The notes under the pieces: model-generated
Database searches by the model: none
Seen by the model: the letters and a program-made list of their open reading frames with translations, nothing else
Told to the model about the DNA's origin: nothing
From: Lachnospiraceae bacterium
GTDB lineage: Bacteria; Bacillota; Clostridia; Lachnospirales; Lachnospiraceae
Direction of reading: 5' to 3'
Length of the DNA stretch: 64,000 bases
Assembly: GCA_029067205.1 (NCBI GenBank)
Contig: JAIEEY010000079.1
Span: forward strand, 1 to 64,000
Shown here: positions 46,205-56,149 of the stretch, piece by piece
Numbering within the stretch: the first letter of the stretch is position 1
Layout of the letters: every line of letters starts with the position of its first letter
Position numbers and translations under genes: made by a program

Positions 46205-47764
46205 ATGGCTAGATGCTTGAATACGAAATCTGCATACAAGGATTTCCACATGTTGGTCCATGACCGTAACTTTGTCGACAAGTCCGGCATTATTGAATCC
46301 ATCAGCGCCCGAATCAACACCAAGAACCGATATGTCTGCATCACAAAACCCCGCCGCTTTGGGAAGACATCTGTGCTCAACATGCTCGGCGCCTATTATT
46401 GCAAGGCATACGATTCCAGCGCATTGTTTGATGACTTAAAAATCAGCAAAACCAAGACCTACACGACACATCTGAACAAGTACAATGTCATCAATCTGTG
46501 TATGAACAACCTTTCGGATCAAGGAAATACTTATGATGATTATATCAATCTCACCAAGAATGCCATCAGGCGCGATCTTATAAAGAGTTATCCTGAGCTG
46601 AAAGATGATGAATTTGACAGTATTTCCGAGATGCTGGCTGCCACCGATGACGAATTTATCTTTATCATCGATGAATGGGACTATATTTTCAGCCATGAGC
46701 TTTATCAGGAACATTATGGTGATTTTCTGGAGTTTTTGCGAAATCTGTTAAAAGACAAGTCGTATGTGGCTCTGGCATACATGACAGGAGTACTGCCGAT
46801 CAAAAAATACAGCACTGGTTCTGCGCTGAATATGTTCAAGGAATATACCATGCTCAAGGATCCATTTTTTGATGAATATTTTGGTTTTACCGAAGAGGAA
46901 GTTGAAATGTTATGCCAAAGGCAGACGGCACTGACAATAGATGAAATTCGTGACTGGTACAACGGATATCGGACCAGAAATGCTGCACACTTATACAATC
47001 CACGATCTGTAGTATGCGCCTTAGAAGATTCTGTATGTCAGAGCTACTGGACGAGAACAGGCAAAATGGACGAAGTTCTATTTTTCCTGAAATACAATAT
47101 TGGAGAGGTACGTGATGATGTCGTAAAAATGGTCAATGATACACCTGTCATGATCAGTATCGCCGAGGAATATTCTGCTGGTCAGGAAACCATCAGCAAT
47201 AGAGAAGAGATTTATTCTGCCATGGTCATCTACGGTCTGTTATCGTACCATGAAGGAACTATAAAAATTCCGAATAAAGAGCTTATGCTGGAATTTCAAA
47301 AAGCTTTAAAAGACGACGATTTCGGCTATGTGGCAGAACTTGTACGCAATTCGGACGAAATACTGGGCGCCACTTGGGCTAAGAGGGGAGATGTCGTGGC
47401 ATCCTATCTTCACAACATCCACAACAGCGAGCTTCCCATATTGAAATACAACGATGAAAACAGCCTCTCATGCGTCGTAACACTCGCATATCTCTCTGCA
47501 AGAAATAAATACAGAATTGAGAGAGAAGAAAAAAGCGGAAAAGGCTTTGTCGACTTCATCTTTTATCCCCGGCAGAAAGGCCTGCCTGGTATTATTCTTG
47601 AATTAAAAGCGGACAAATCGCCCCAAGACGCGATCGCCCAGATCAAGCAGAAAGAATATAGTGAAAAGTTAAAAAGAGAAAATATTGACAACATACTTGC
47701 AATCGGGCTAAACTATGACACTCACAAAAAAGAACACCAATGCGTGATCGAGGAACTTTCCTGA
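46205..47764 (+). CDS. AAA-ATPase-like / PD-(D/E)XK nuclease-superfamily protein (PF09820/PF08011-like)
   Basis: YVCITKPRRFGKTSVLNMLGAYY Walker A; FIFIIDEWDYIF Walker B; C-terminal GFVDFIFYPRQKGLPGIILELKADKSPQDAIAQIKQKEY PD-(D/E)XK-like motif. Confidence 0.85.
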   Translation: MARCLNTKSAYKDFHMLVHDRNFVDKSGIIESISARINTKNRYVCITKPRRFGKTSVLNMLGAYYCKAYDSSALFDDLKISKTKTYTTHLNKYNVINLCMNNLSDQGNTYDDYINLTKNAIRRDLIKSYPELKDDEFDSISEMLAATDDEFIFIIDEWDYIFSHELYQEHYGDFLEFLRNLLKDKSYVALAYMTGVLPIKKYSTGSALNMFKEYTMLKDPFFDEYFGFTEEEVEMLCQRQTALTIDEIRDWYNGYRTRNAAHLYNPRSVVCALEDSVCQSYWTRTGKMDEVLFFLKYNIGEVRDDVVKMVNDTPVMISIAEEYSAGQETISNREEIYSAMVIYGLLSYHEGTIKIPNKELMLEFQKALKDDDFGYVAELVRNSDEILGATWAKRGDVVASYLHNIHNSELPILKYNDENSLSCVVTLAYLSARNKYRIEREEKSGKGFVDFIFYPRQKGLPGIILELKADKSPQDAIAQIKQKEYSEKLKRENIDNILAIGLNYDTHKKEHQCVIEELS

Positions 47765-47803
47765 CAGATGGGGCTATCGGAAAATCCCTCCTCCGCCAAT
47801 CTG

Positions 47804-48937
47804 CTATTTGTCTGCGAGCGCAAGCCCTGCCTTTTTATTATAAGCGTGCTTTTCCGGATCCTCATAAGCATCCCAGAAGGACGCACCAAGATTTAATTTT
47901 TCATCCACAAAATCCATATTATTCATAGCCGTTGTTACGATCGAAACAGCCTTCCTGATATGAAGCCCCTCAAAGAAATTGAGAACCTCCACTGGAAACC
48001 GCCCGCGGAGCACCACCGCATCGGGACATAGCTCCCCATAATCTATCATATCCCGTGGGTGCGGTTTTATCAAGACGCGATAACCCGCACAGTATTTCTC
48101 AATCACATCGAGGCAGACTTGTTTCCTCGCCTCCACATCAACCGGGTGCGGTTCTGTCAAAAAGCACGCAAACTCCTCTCCTTCATATGACGGCTCTAAC
48201 TGCCTGATCAATTCGTCCGCATCTTCGATAAATGCCTGTATCATCAACTTTTTCTGTTCTGAAGTCAGCTCCCTCTCCAGCGGTTTTCTCGGCTCTTCGA
48301 CAAAGCGCGGACAGTCTGTCGGCACCACACTCCTGTCGTTGATCTCCATATCGATGCAGTACTTTCCCCAACCGTTCATGATAAAGATCAGATTATGGCG
48401 TGAAAACCACGTCTTTAGCTTAAAATGTCCATGGTTTGCGACATAAGCGTCATCGAGATTTTTGAGACAGTCAAGCCCGTCCTCCACCGCATGATAATAA
48501 AGGTGCTTATAATTCAGATAATAACCAATTGGGTCACTGTCACAGAACACATAGATATCCTCATACACAGCAAAATCAATCACTTTCATGTACGGAATCT
48601 CACACTTTGCAAGCTTTTTTGTGAAAATCATGCGGTTTACCATATGTTTTAAAATATTACTATAATTTTTCCTGTACTTTGCAAGCTCTGGAAAAAAATC
48701 CTCACGCTTCTCATCCAGCGTAATCACCTCATGAAAAATCCCTATCCTTGTGAGCCTGTCCCCCAGATTTTCAAAGTTCGTGGAAATGGAACTCAGCGCG
48801 ATGTCCGCTTTCTTATAGTCACTTGCAGGGGTATTCCTCGCAAGTTTCATTTCTTTTAAGATTGCTACATATACATGATAAAACGTGTGGCAGACATATA
48901 TTCTGCTCTTTGTCTTTTTTTTCTTCATTTCCTTCAC
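47804..48937 (-). CDS. GT52/bacterial sialyltransferase-like glycosyltransferase (candidate CMP-nonulosonate transferase)
   Basis: YVCHTFYHVYVAIL N-terminus; YYHAVEDGLDCL (D/E-D/E-G motif) and VLIKPHPRDMIDY (HP motif). Confidence 0.65.
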   Translation of the reverse strand: MKEMKKKKTKSRIYVCHTFYHVYVAILKEMKLARNTPASDYKKADIALSSISTNFENLGDRLTRIGIFHEVITLDEKREDFFPELAKYRKNYSNILKHMVNRMIFTKKLAKCEIPYMKVIDFAVYEDIYVFCDSDPIGYYLNYKHLYYHAVEDGLDCLKNLDDAYVANHGHFKLKTWFSRHNLIFIMNGWGKYCIDMEINDRSVVPTDCPRFVEEPRKPLERELTSEQKKLMIQAFIEDADELIRQLEPSYEGEEFACFLTEPHPVDVEARKQVCLDVIEKYCAGYRVLIKPHPRDMIDYGELCPDAVVLRGRFPVEVLNFFEGLHIRKAVSIVTTAMNNMDFVDEKLNLGASFWDAYEDPEKHAYNKKAGLALADK

Positions 48938-48973
48938 TCCGGGAATCGATCTTTACAGTTTCTTACAGTTTTT

Positions 48974-49002
48974 AGTATATGCTATATTCCAAAGAATCAC
49001 AA
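48974..49002 (-). promoter_or_regulatory. putative promoter of GT52-like gene
   Basis: TTGTGA - 17 bp - TATACT on minus strand. Confidence 0.5.
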
Positions 49003-49034
49003 TATGAATTTTGTCCTATAATAATATCTTATTA

Positions 49035-49063
49035 TTGCGTTTATGCGCTGATTGCCCTATAAT
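49035..49063 (+). promoter_or_regulatory. putative promoter of orphan 161-aa gene
   Basis: TTGCGT - 17 bp - TATAAT on plus strand. Confidence 0.65.
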
Positions 49064-49120
49064 AAATACCGTACTGTTGAAACATTATTTTATTTTTTTA
49101 TTTCATATGGAGGAAACACT

Positions 49121-49606
49121 ATGAAATACCCTGAAATTGATGAGTCAAAACTACCGGAAGTCATGGAAATCATTGACGCTGCCGCAAGCCTTATGGAGGA
49201 AAAGGATTGTGATCAGGACGCCGCGGCAAAGAAAGAACTTGATGCACTCCAAAAACGGCTGCGCGAGATTACCGGAAAGAAAAACCTCCTCATCACGGAG
49301 TACAACGCATACTGGTCCTATACCAGCTTAGAGACTGTTGCGCGCAATGCTATGCATCTGCCTCCCCAAAAGAGCGGCATGACAGACGAACAACTCACCG
49401 AACTGATCCGGAGAATCAGCGAACTGGATTTCGATGTCCCCAAAAACGCCCTGGAGGCTACAAACGATTATTTTCTGCAGGTACTGGAAGTTGAAACCGG
49501 ACTGGACGATGTTTCCGATTACATATACTGGCCTGACCAGATTGGTCTTGACCTGCACGCCAGTCTCAACGAAATCACTGCTAAAATTCTCGCTGACAGA
49601 AAATAG
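49121..49606 (+). CDS. hypothetical acidic protein (161 aa)
   Basis: Start at ATG after TGGAGGAAACACT (ORF track start 49052 not supported by an RBS); own promoter and terminator. Confidence 0.75.
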   Translation: MKYPEIDESKLPEVMEIIDAAASLMEEKDCDQDAAAKKELDALQKRLREITGKKNLLITEYNAYWSYTSLETVARNAMHLPPQKSGMTDEQLTELIRRISELDFDVPKNALEATNDYFLQVLEVETGLDDVSDYIYWPDQIGLDLHASLNEITAKILADRK

Positions 49607-49630
49607 ACGGGGTTCTTTCCCGTCTATTTT
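49600..49630. terminator. bidirectional intrinsic terminator
   Basis: aaaatagacggg-gttcttt-cccgtctatttt: 12-bp perfect stem between convergent genes, flanked by A/T tracts on both sides. Confidence 0.85.
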
Positions 49631-50820
49631 GCATTTCTGGTATACGCATACCCCTTCCGCGGTGCAATCAGCGGTGCAGGGCTCAGCGGTCCTTCCTTTT
49701 CTGGCTCCACTTTTCCGTTTAACAATCCCTCGCAGAAACGATAAAGCCTGTCCGCCGCTGTCTTGGGATTCCATTCGCCTACCATCGTCTGATAGGCTTT
49801 CGTACCAAGTTTCTTTCGCAATGCCTCGTCCCTGCACAGGCTCAGAACCTGCTCCCGAAACTCTTTATAATGTTCATTCTTGTATACCAGCCCGTTCTGC
49901 CCGTGTCTGATCAGGAACGGAACTGCACCGATCCCGCTTCCTGCCACAACTGCACACGCACTGTTCATGGACTCGTTCAAGACCGCCCCCCAGCCCTCCA
50001 GATGATTGCTGGTAAACAGGAAAACGTCAGACTCCTCCATAAATCTGCGCACATTCTGCGGCGGCTGGAACCCATGAAATGTGACTCTCTGTTCCAGATG
50101 CCAGATTTTCACCTGCATCTTCAGCTGTTCCTCCAGCTCCCCGCCGCCTACCATGTTCAGATGAAAGGATATCTGTTGTTGTTCGAGATATTTTGCAGCT
50201 TTGATGGCATACTCCGGATGTTTTAATTTCAGAAAACGCCCTGCCCACAAAATCTTGGTTTCAGACTTTCCATCCTGGTCAAAATGGAGTTTCCGGAAAA
50301 ACAGATTATCAAGATTATAGGTATTCACCTTGGGAAAATATCCCCACATATATTTTTTGTCAGGATATGCGTGCACAATGTTAAAGTCAGACGCCACATA
50401 CGCGCCATGGCACAACAGATATACTGGTGCATCCGCATACTGCGTGTGGTCTTCATACTTTTTCTTTCTGCCGCGCGGAGAAATTGATTTCCACTGCCCC
50501 TCCCGGTAAAGACGCTCACTGGCTCGGATCACGATCTTTCCCGCTCTCAGCCTCGGCTTGATATAGCTCTCGTCCTCAACCCCTCCAAACACAACAATAT
50601 CACTGTCCAAAATCAGCCTTGCACACCGCTCTTCCTCCTCATAGTAAAGCTTTAAGTAGGGAATCGACGAAACCTCACTCCCCCACCCCATCTTAACCCT
50701 GTCTTCCTCCATTCTGGAAGTCTGTATAAATGCAAAGTCCCTGCCGAGTTTTCGATACAGTTCATTGGACATCGGTATCTGATGATGATTGATGTAATTA
50801 GATACAATGGTTAATTTCAT
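49624..50820 (-). CDS. glycosyltransferase family 4
   Basis: MKLTIVSNYINHHQIPMSNELY; FTSNHLEGWGAVLNESMNSACAVVAGSGIGAVPFLI; start trimmed to 50820. Confidence 0.88.
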   Translation of the reverse strand: MKLTIVSNYINHHQIPMSNELYRKLGRDFAFIQTSRMEEDRVKMGWGSEVSSIPYLKLYYEEEERCARLILDSDIVVFGGVEDESYIKPRLRAGKIVIRASERLYREGQWKSISPRGRKKKYEDHTQYADAPVYLLCHGAYVASDFNIVHAYPDKKYMWGYFPKVNTYNLDNLFFRKLHFDQDGKSETKILWAGRFLKLKHPEYAIKAAKYLEQQQISFHLNMVGGGELEEQLKMQVKIWHLEQRVTFHGFQPPQNVRRFMEESDVFLFTSNHLEGWGAVLNESMNSACAVVAGSGIGAVPFLIRHGQNGLVYKNEHYKEFREQVLSLCRDEALRKKLGTKAYQTMVGEWNPKTAADRLYRFCEGLLNGKVEPEKEGPLSPAPLIAPRKGYAYTRNAK

Positions 50821-52099
50821 GATAAATATCCAAAAGCCTCCTATAATTTGTCTCCGGATCATGCGTTCTAAGTGCGTGCGCCCTCGCGTTGGATGACAGT
50901 GACAGCGCAAGCTTGTCATCCTCAAAGATACGCAGGATAGAATCTTTCAGTCGTTTTGGCTTATCCTTCGGATACAGGAATCCATCTTTTCCATCGTTGA
51001 CCAGATTGTGCACACCGCCCACATTGGCTGCAACCACCGGAACACCCAGAAGCATCGCCTCACCGACAGAATTGGGCGAGTTTTCGATTGCAGAAGGGCA
51101 TAAAAATACATGGGATTTTAAAAATCGTGCACACATCTTGTCCGCCTGCAGCTTTCCTACAAACTTGACATGATCCTGCATCCTGCTTTTCTTGATCTGG
51201 TTCAACAAAAACTTTCCATATCCCGACAGCTTGATTTTATCCTTGATGCTGTCATTTGCCGTGATGACATCTCCCGCCACATAGACCACTGTCTCCTCAA
51301 ACTCCTCCACAAGCTCAGGGAGAATATCAATGACATAGTGTAACCCCTTGATCGGATAATTTCCCTGACTTAAGAAAAGGGAATACCGCTCAATCTGGTC
51401 AATCTTCCATTCACCATCATAGAAATCCGTCCGCAGTGTCTCATTCATAAAATGATATTTCGCATCTGGCGCAAACATCTTTGTCATTTCCCTGTCAAAA
51501 TCTGTCCTCCCGGTGACATGACCGGCCATCGAGAGCGCCTCTTTCTCATATGTACCGCGCTTCACGAACTTCGCCTGCTGGTCAAATAATCCGTCCTTTT
51601 TCAAAATATCACGAAATGTCTTTTTCTTCTGCACAGAATAGGGCAGATCTGCCATGTACACCTCTGCGATAGCGGTGCACAACCCCTGTATTCCGATCAA
51701 AGTCCGCGCAGGACGATGGAATGCCTTCACACAGGCAAGCGTATGTGGATATTCTGTGCCAAAAATGTGAATAATATCCGGTCCAAAATCCCTGATCACC
51801 GCGCCAAGGCTCTCCTCCATACCGGCATCATAATGCTCCGGATGAACCGTGTCCTCCCGAAAGATGTAGTAGTCGATTCCCTGCGCCTTATCTTTTACAA
51901 ACAGCGCAGTATCACCCTTTACAAACGCACGGCTCTCTGATTCCGGAAAGCAGATCGCGAGTGTTATGTCATTTCTTTCCTGATTTGCCATCAGCTTGCT
52001 GGCAAGTCCGGAAAGCCACCCCTCCTTGATGATGATCTTCTGCCCCAGACTCTTTGCAATAAACGGGAGCATGATATTACACAACCACAAAACCCTCAT
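50798..52099 (-). CDS. glycosyltransferase family 4
   Basis: CPSAIENSPNSVGEAMLLGVPVVAANVGGVHNLV; start MRVLWLCNIMLP with GGAGG RBS. Confidence 0.88.
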   Translation of the reverse strand: MRVLWLCNIMLPFIAKSLGQKIIIKEGWLSGLASKLMANQERNDITLAICFPESESRAFVKGDTALFVKDKAQGIDYYIFREDTVHPEHYDAGMEESLGAVIRDFGPDIIHIFGTEYPHTLACVKAFHRPARTLIGIQGLCTAIAEVYMADLPYSVQKKKTFRDILKKDGLFDQQAKFVKRGTYEKEALSMAGHVTGRTDFDREMTKMFAPDAKYHFMNETLRTDFYDGEWKIDQIERYSLFLSQGNYPIKGLHYVIDILPELVEEFEETVVYVAGDVITANDSIKDKIKLSGYGKFLLNQIKKSRMQDHVKFVGKLQADKMCARFLKSHVFLCPSAIENSPNSVGEAMLLGVPVVAANVGGVHNLVNDGKDGFLYPKDKPKRLKDSILRIFEDDKLALSLSSNARAHALRTHDPETNYRRLLDIYHEINHCI

Positions 52100-52141
52100 A
52101 TAAATACCTCCAATCAGCCACAAATTTGTGTCTCTACCAAA

Positions 52142-52984
52142 TCACAATACACACTTCACTCGATTCTTTAACTTATATATGGCTGTCTTCATACCATTGT
52201 AAACCACAGATAAATGCCTGTTGTCTGCGATGGCACTGCGCAGCGGCGCTAGTGTCAGCAGCATCACAAGACGATATTTGTCCGCTTTTTTCCTTCCCAT
52301 ATAGTGCACCACGATCTCGCGGTGCTGATCTTGGGAACGCTTTCTATTCTCCTTTGTCTCCGAATATCCGCCACCTTCGTAGGACGCGACCACAACAGGC
52401 ACATACGTGATCACTGCCTTCCGCTCATAATAGCACCACAGAAAATGCTCGTAATCCGCCCTTACATTGTATGCTGCATGATATCCTCTCTCATCAAACA
52501 ATGCACGCTGATAAAAACAGGTCTGATGACAGGGCACATTTCTATAACAGGTAAAATCATTTATTTCAGGCGATGCATAAATGATCGTATTCAGTGCCTT
52601 ATGATACATGTTTCCATAAACGATATCTGCTTTTTTATCTTTTCTCCAAAGCTCCTGTATTTCATATGTTATTTTATTCAGAACTTCCTCATCATAAAAG
52701 CTGTCCCCGCTATTCATGAACAAAAAGTAATCACCCTTTGCCAGCTTCACCGCCTGATTCATCGCATCATAAATACCGCTATCTTTTTGGGTATACACAT
52801 GAACACGTTCATCCCGACACAGATTTATAAACCTCTCAACAGAACCATCCGATGAACCGCCATCCTTTATAACCACCTCGAAATTTCCATAATTCTGCTT
52901 CAGTATACTGTTTAAGGTCTCATACAGCTTTTGTCCTGCATTTAAACAGACCACAATAACGCTGTACATGATATCCTGCTCCAT
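52142..52984 (-). CDS. glycosyltransferase family 2
   Basis: YSVIVVCLNAGQKLYETLNSILKQNYGNFEVVIKDGGSSDGSVE. Confidence 0.92.
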   Translation of the reverse strand: MEQDIMYSVIVVCLNAGQKLYETLNSILKQNYGNFEVVIKDGGSSDGSVERFINLCRDERVHVYTQKDSGIYDAMNQAVKLAKGDYFLFMNSGDSFYDEEVLNKITYEIQELWRKDKKADIVYGNMYHKALNTIIYASPEINDFTCYRNVPCHQTCFYQRALFDERGYHAAYNVRADYEHFLWCYYERKAVITYVPVVVASYEGGGYSETKENRKRSQDQHREIVVHYMGRKKADKYRLVMLLTLAPLRSAIADNRHLSVVYNGMKTAIYKLKNRVKCVL

Positions 52985-53027
52985 CTGCCTGCATCACCTC
53001 CCTGTTTTTACCCATGACAGTTTCGTA

Positions 53028-54188
53028 TTATTTGTACGTATAACGCTCTGTCTCAAATAGCCAGCTTTGATATGGAAGAAGCTTTACCCCATCCTGATGC
53101 GCCTGCAGTAAAAAAAACATAAAGTACAAAATGCACACTGCAAAGATCATAACCGTAACTTTCCTGCGAATCCTTTGTTCTTTTATATTCTGCAGAATCA
53201 GCGGAATCATGAGCAGCTGGGATACCCCAAAGTAATAAGAAATACGTGTCACTACCGGCAAAAAAGAGAAAAATGTCCCCGTAACAAGCGCCAGCAGATT
53301 CAGCTGTCCATAAAACCGAAGCTCACGATACCAGCCCTGCTCCTTTAGCATCTCCCCAGCAGAAACGCCCCAATGGACATAAATGAACCATGCATACAAC
53401 ACAAGCACCGCCAAAGTACGCAATGTACTCGACAGGCTGCCGCCGCCTTCGAGATAAATTGTATTCTTATAGGACGGATACAGCACCAGAGCGAGCTTTA
53501 AGACCAATCCCCTTCCCAGAAAACAGGCTGTACTCACCACCAGCCCTGTCACAATCTGCCATCGTTTCCACCCGAAAGTGGCAATCCAGTACACAGGCAG
53601 CACCAGCAGGACAGATTTGTGAAACAATGCTGCTATACAGATCCAAAACACAAATTTCAAATAATCTTTTTCCAGTACATATTTCATGGAATAAAGTGCA
53701 ATCGAGAGTGCCAGGTAATACCGAACAGTATTAAACGTCTGAAAATACAGCCCCAATGTCATAAACAGGAAAAAAGTCTGCGGGAAACTGACACTCTGTC
53801 TTGCAAATGCCTTTAAGAAAAACAGTATCGTGACAAAGGCAAACACTGCAAACAACAGCTCGTAATACTCGCCGCCCGCAATCCCATACAGCAGCCTCAC
53901 CAGCCAGTTAAATCCCACCTCCGTCACAACATATCCACCTACATAAGCCTCATGGGCAGTCTGTGTATACTGTCTGTAGTCGTTGCCAATATCAAATCGA
54001 AGTGCCATCACCGCAAAAAGTATACAAAAAATTCCCGTGACCACCAGTCTGTTCTGAAAGTTTTTCCTCGTCCTCCGCCCATGATCCCATGCCAGCTCAC
54101 CAGGCTGAAATGGCGAAACCTGCTCTGCCATCCCACAAGTTACCGCCGCGATCAACAGATAAAATAAAATAGAAATGCTCCTCGTCAT
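53028..54188 (-). CDS. EpsG-family polymerase/membrane protein
   Basis: ALRFDIGNDYRQYTQTAHEAY...EVGFNWLVRLLY motif typical of EpsG; start trimmed to MTRSISI (ORF track 54257). Confidence 0.83.
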   Translation of the reverse strand: MTRSISILFYLLIAAVTCGMAEQVSPFQPGELAWDHGRRTRKNFQNRLVVTGIFCILFAVMALRFDIGNDYRQYTQTAHEAYVGGYVVTEVGFNWLVRLLYGIAGGEYYELLFAVFAFVTILFFLKAFARQSVSFPQTFFLFMTLGLYFQTFNTVRYYLALSIALYSMKYVLEKDYLKFVFWICIAALFHKSVLLVLPVYWIATFGWKRWQIVTGLVVSTACFLGRGLVLKLALVLYPSYKNTIYLEGGGSLSSTLRTLAVLVLYAWFIYVHWGVSAGEMLKEQGWYRELRFYGQLNLLALVTGTFFSFLPVVTRISYYFGVSQLLMIPLILQNIKEQRIRRKVTVMIFAVCILYFMFFLLQAHQDGVKLLPYQSWLFETERYTYK

Positions 54189-54979
54189 AATCCCTCTACC
54201 GACTTGATTCCCTTTTTCATCAGTGCCAGCGCATTTTTCCTGGGAATCGTGACACACATAACTTTACCGTGTGCCATGATAAAACGCGCTGCCATCAGAT
54301 AAGCCAGTCCGCCATACAGAAAGTGATACAACACACCCCTGTCAATAAAGAACTTGTCTGTATATCCCTGAAACCATGTGGACTCACGCTCCTGTTCCGC
54401 ACCAATCTCCACTGGCACTGCGTAGACCACAAGACCGTATTTCAGACAATCCTTCAAAAACAGACTGTCCTCCCCGTTACTGTACTTCGCCCCGCCTCCA
54501 AATAAAAGGGAAAATGTAATATGTGCCGCATGCAGTTTTCCGCGCCGCACAGCAAAAGAGTATGTGGGATAACGCCCTGCATTCCATATATGGACTCTAT
54601 GGTACTCTTTAGTATAGTACGTGGCCCGCGTCTCTCCCACACGCATATTAAACAGCAAAAAATCTGCCTCTGGATGCTCCTCAAAAGCATCCAGTACCCG
54701 TTTCTCATATCCTTTATCATAAATGATATCCTCGTCAGAGAACAGAACAATATCACCCTCTGCACGCATCAGTGCACTGTTCCTGCTCAACCCGACCCCC
54801 TTCTCTTTGAACTCGTAACATTGTATCCGCCTGCCATTATGCGTATATTCCTTATGTCCAAAATGGTCTGTCTGGTTGACAATGATCGCATCGCTCTCCA
54901 GATGCATGCGCTCTGCCAACGTTGACACATCCTGATTCACGGCAGATACCAATACCTGCAATTTCATCCTTCCCGTCAC
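54185..54979 (-). CDS. glycosyltransferase family 2-like
   Basis: GVGLSRNSALMRAEGDIVLFSDEDIIYDKGY. Confidence 0.8.
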   Translation of the reverse strand: MTGRMKLQVLVSAVNQDVSTLAERMHLESDAIIVNQTDHFGHKEYTHNGRRIQCYEFKEKGVGLSRNSALMRAEGDIVLFSDEDIIYDKGYEKRVLDAFEEHPEADFLLFNMRVGETRATYYTKEYHRVHIWNAGRYPTYSFAVRRGKLHAAHITFSLLFGGGAKYSNGEDSLFLKDCLKYGLVVYAVPVEIGAEQERESTWFQGYTDKFFIDRGVLYHFLYGGLAYLMAARFIMAHGKVMCVTIPRKNALALMKKGIKSVEGL

Positions 54980-55066
54980 ATCCTTCCTGTCCCCCCTACT
55001 TGCGCGCCGCTGATATGTTACTTCTGCGGCTCGTTTCCTATATGAAAAACGTTCATATATGGTTTT

Positions 55067-56149
55067 TCACATTCGCATTGGCGTGTGCACAGCATGTGCA
55101 TAGTAAATCCGCATCCACGTTCTATCTGCCCCCGTGAGCACTGCTGCAGCAACCCTGCCTCCATGCAGCCGCACATAATCAATCTCATCTGCTATTCTTT
55201 CCCTGTATGATTTTCCAAATGGAATTACCGCTACTACCACAGTATTTTCCTGCCCAAAAAGCTTGATATCCTTCTCTGCATCATAAATCTGAAAATACGA
55301 GGCATCCGGCAATCCCCTGTCCAGAATCTCCTGCTGAAGCAGTGCTGCCTCCTGCCCGTCAGACGCGTCCATCAGCAAAATCCGCGAATATTTTTCCGTC
55401 AGCCTTTTTAAACCTGCCTCCAGTTTCTTTGCCTGCCCCTGCTCCATTGTACTACTTCCCTTGTTACGGTGTCCTTCCCGAAATGTCATTCCATAGGCTG
55501 GAATCCCCAGACGCAGCATGATATCACCTTTCGTATAAAACACAGAACCCATGCAAAAACAAAAGGCAGTCACAAAGATTCCGATCCCCGCCGCAATGAC
55601 AGCGCCCAGAAATGCCGCCCGCCACGCAAAATATGGTATCTCCTCCTGTACGATCCCCTGATCTTCAATCTTTTCGATGGAAGAAAACTCCTCCTTAGCC
55701 ACACCAAACTCATTCAATGCTGTCCCAATGGCATCTTTGATCTCCTCCACCTGTGCGGCATCCTGCCCTTTGACAGTGATCGTCAGATAGCGCACATCCG
55801 ACAGGATATCAGCCTTTAGCATCTCACTGACCTGACTCCGCTCATATCCGTCCCCCAGCAGTTCCATCGCCCTGCCAAGGATTCCGTCTGTTGCAAGAAC
55901 ATCATTCCATGTAAAATCATTGTACCAGTGTCTCGCATCGTCCTGTCCTTTGTCAAATGCGACATAGTACTCCGTCTCCGACACATAACAGCGATTCTGC
56001 AGTTTTACCAAAACCACAAACAAATTAAGACCGCTGCCCAATATGGCACCGGCCACTGCCAAGATAAACAGTTTCGGCAGTTTTATTATGAAAGTTGCAA
56101 ACATTGCCCTGCTGTCAACCCCCTGCTGCATCAATTCAATTTCCTCCAT
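55067..56149 (-). CDS. Wzz/YveK-type chain-length determinant, non-kinase
   Basis: Two TMs flanking an extracytoplasmic region; start trimmed to MEEIELMQQ (ORF track 56260 would overlap upstream gene). Confidence 0.75.
   Translation of the reverse strand: MEEIELMQQGVDSRAMFATFIIKLPKLFILAVAGAILGSGLNLFVVLVKLQNRCYVSETEYYVAFDKGQDDARHWYNDFTWNDVLATDGILGRAMELLGDGYERSQVSEMLKADILSDVRYLTITVKGQDAAQVEEIKDAIGTALNEFGVAKEEFSSIEKIEDQGIVQEEIPYFAWRAAFLGAVIAAGIGIFVTAFCFCMGSVFYTKGDIMLRLGIPAYGMTFREGHRNKGSSTMEQGQAKKLEAGLKRLTEKYSRILLMDASDGQEAALLQQEILDRGLPDASYFQIYDAEKDIKLFGQENTVVVAVIPFGKSYRERIADEIDYVRLHGGRVAAAVLTGADRTWMRIYYAHAVHTPMRM

Noticed and set aside
49052-49120. Upstream 23 codons of the 184-aa ORF in the track
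   Set aside because: The first start overlaps the predicted -10 region; the SD is just before ATG at 49121.
50821-50925. N-terminal extension of GT4 ORF (MRMTSLRCHC...)
   Set aside because: Overlaps the upstream GT4 gene; the conserved GT4 start is MKLTIVSNY at 50820.
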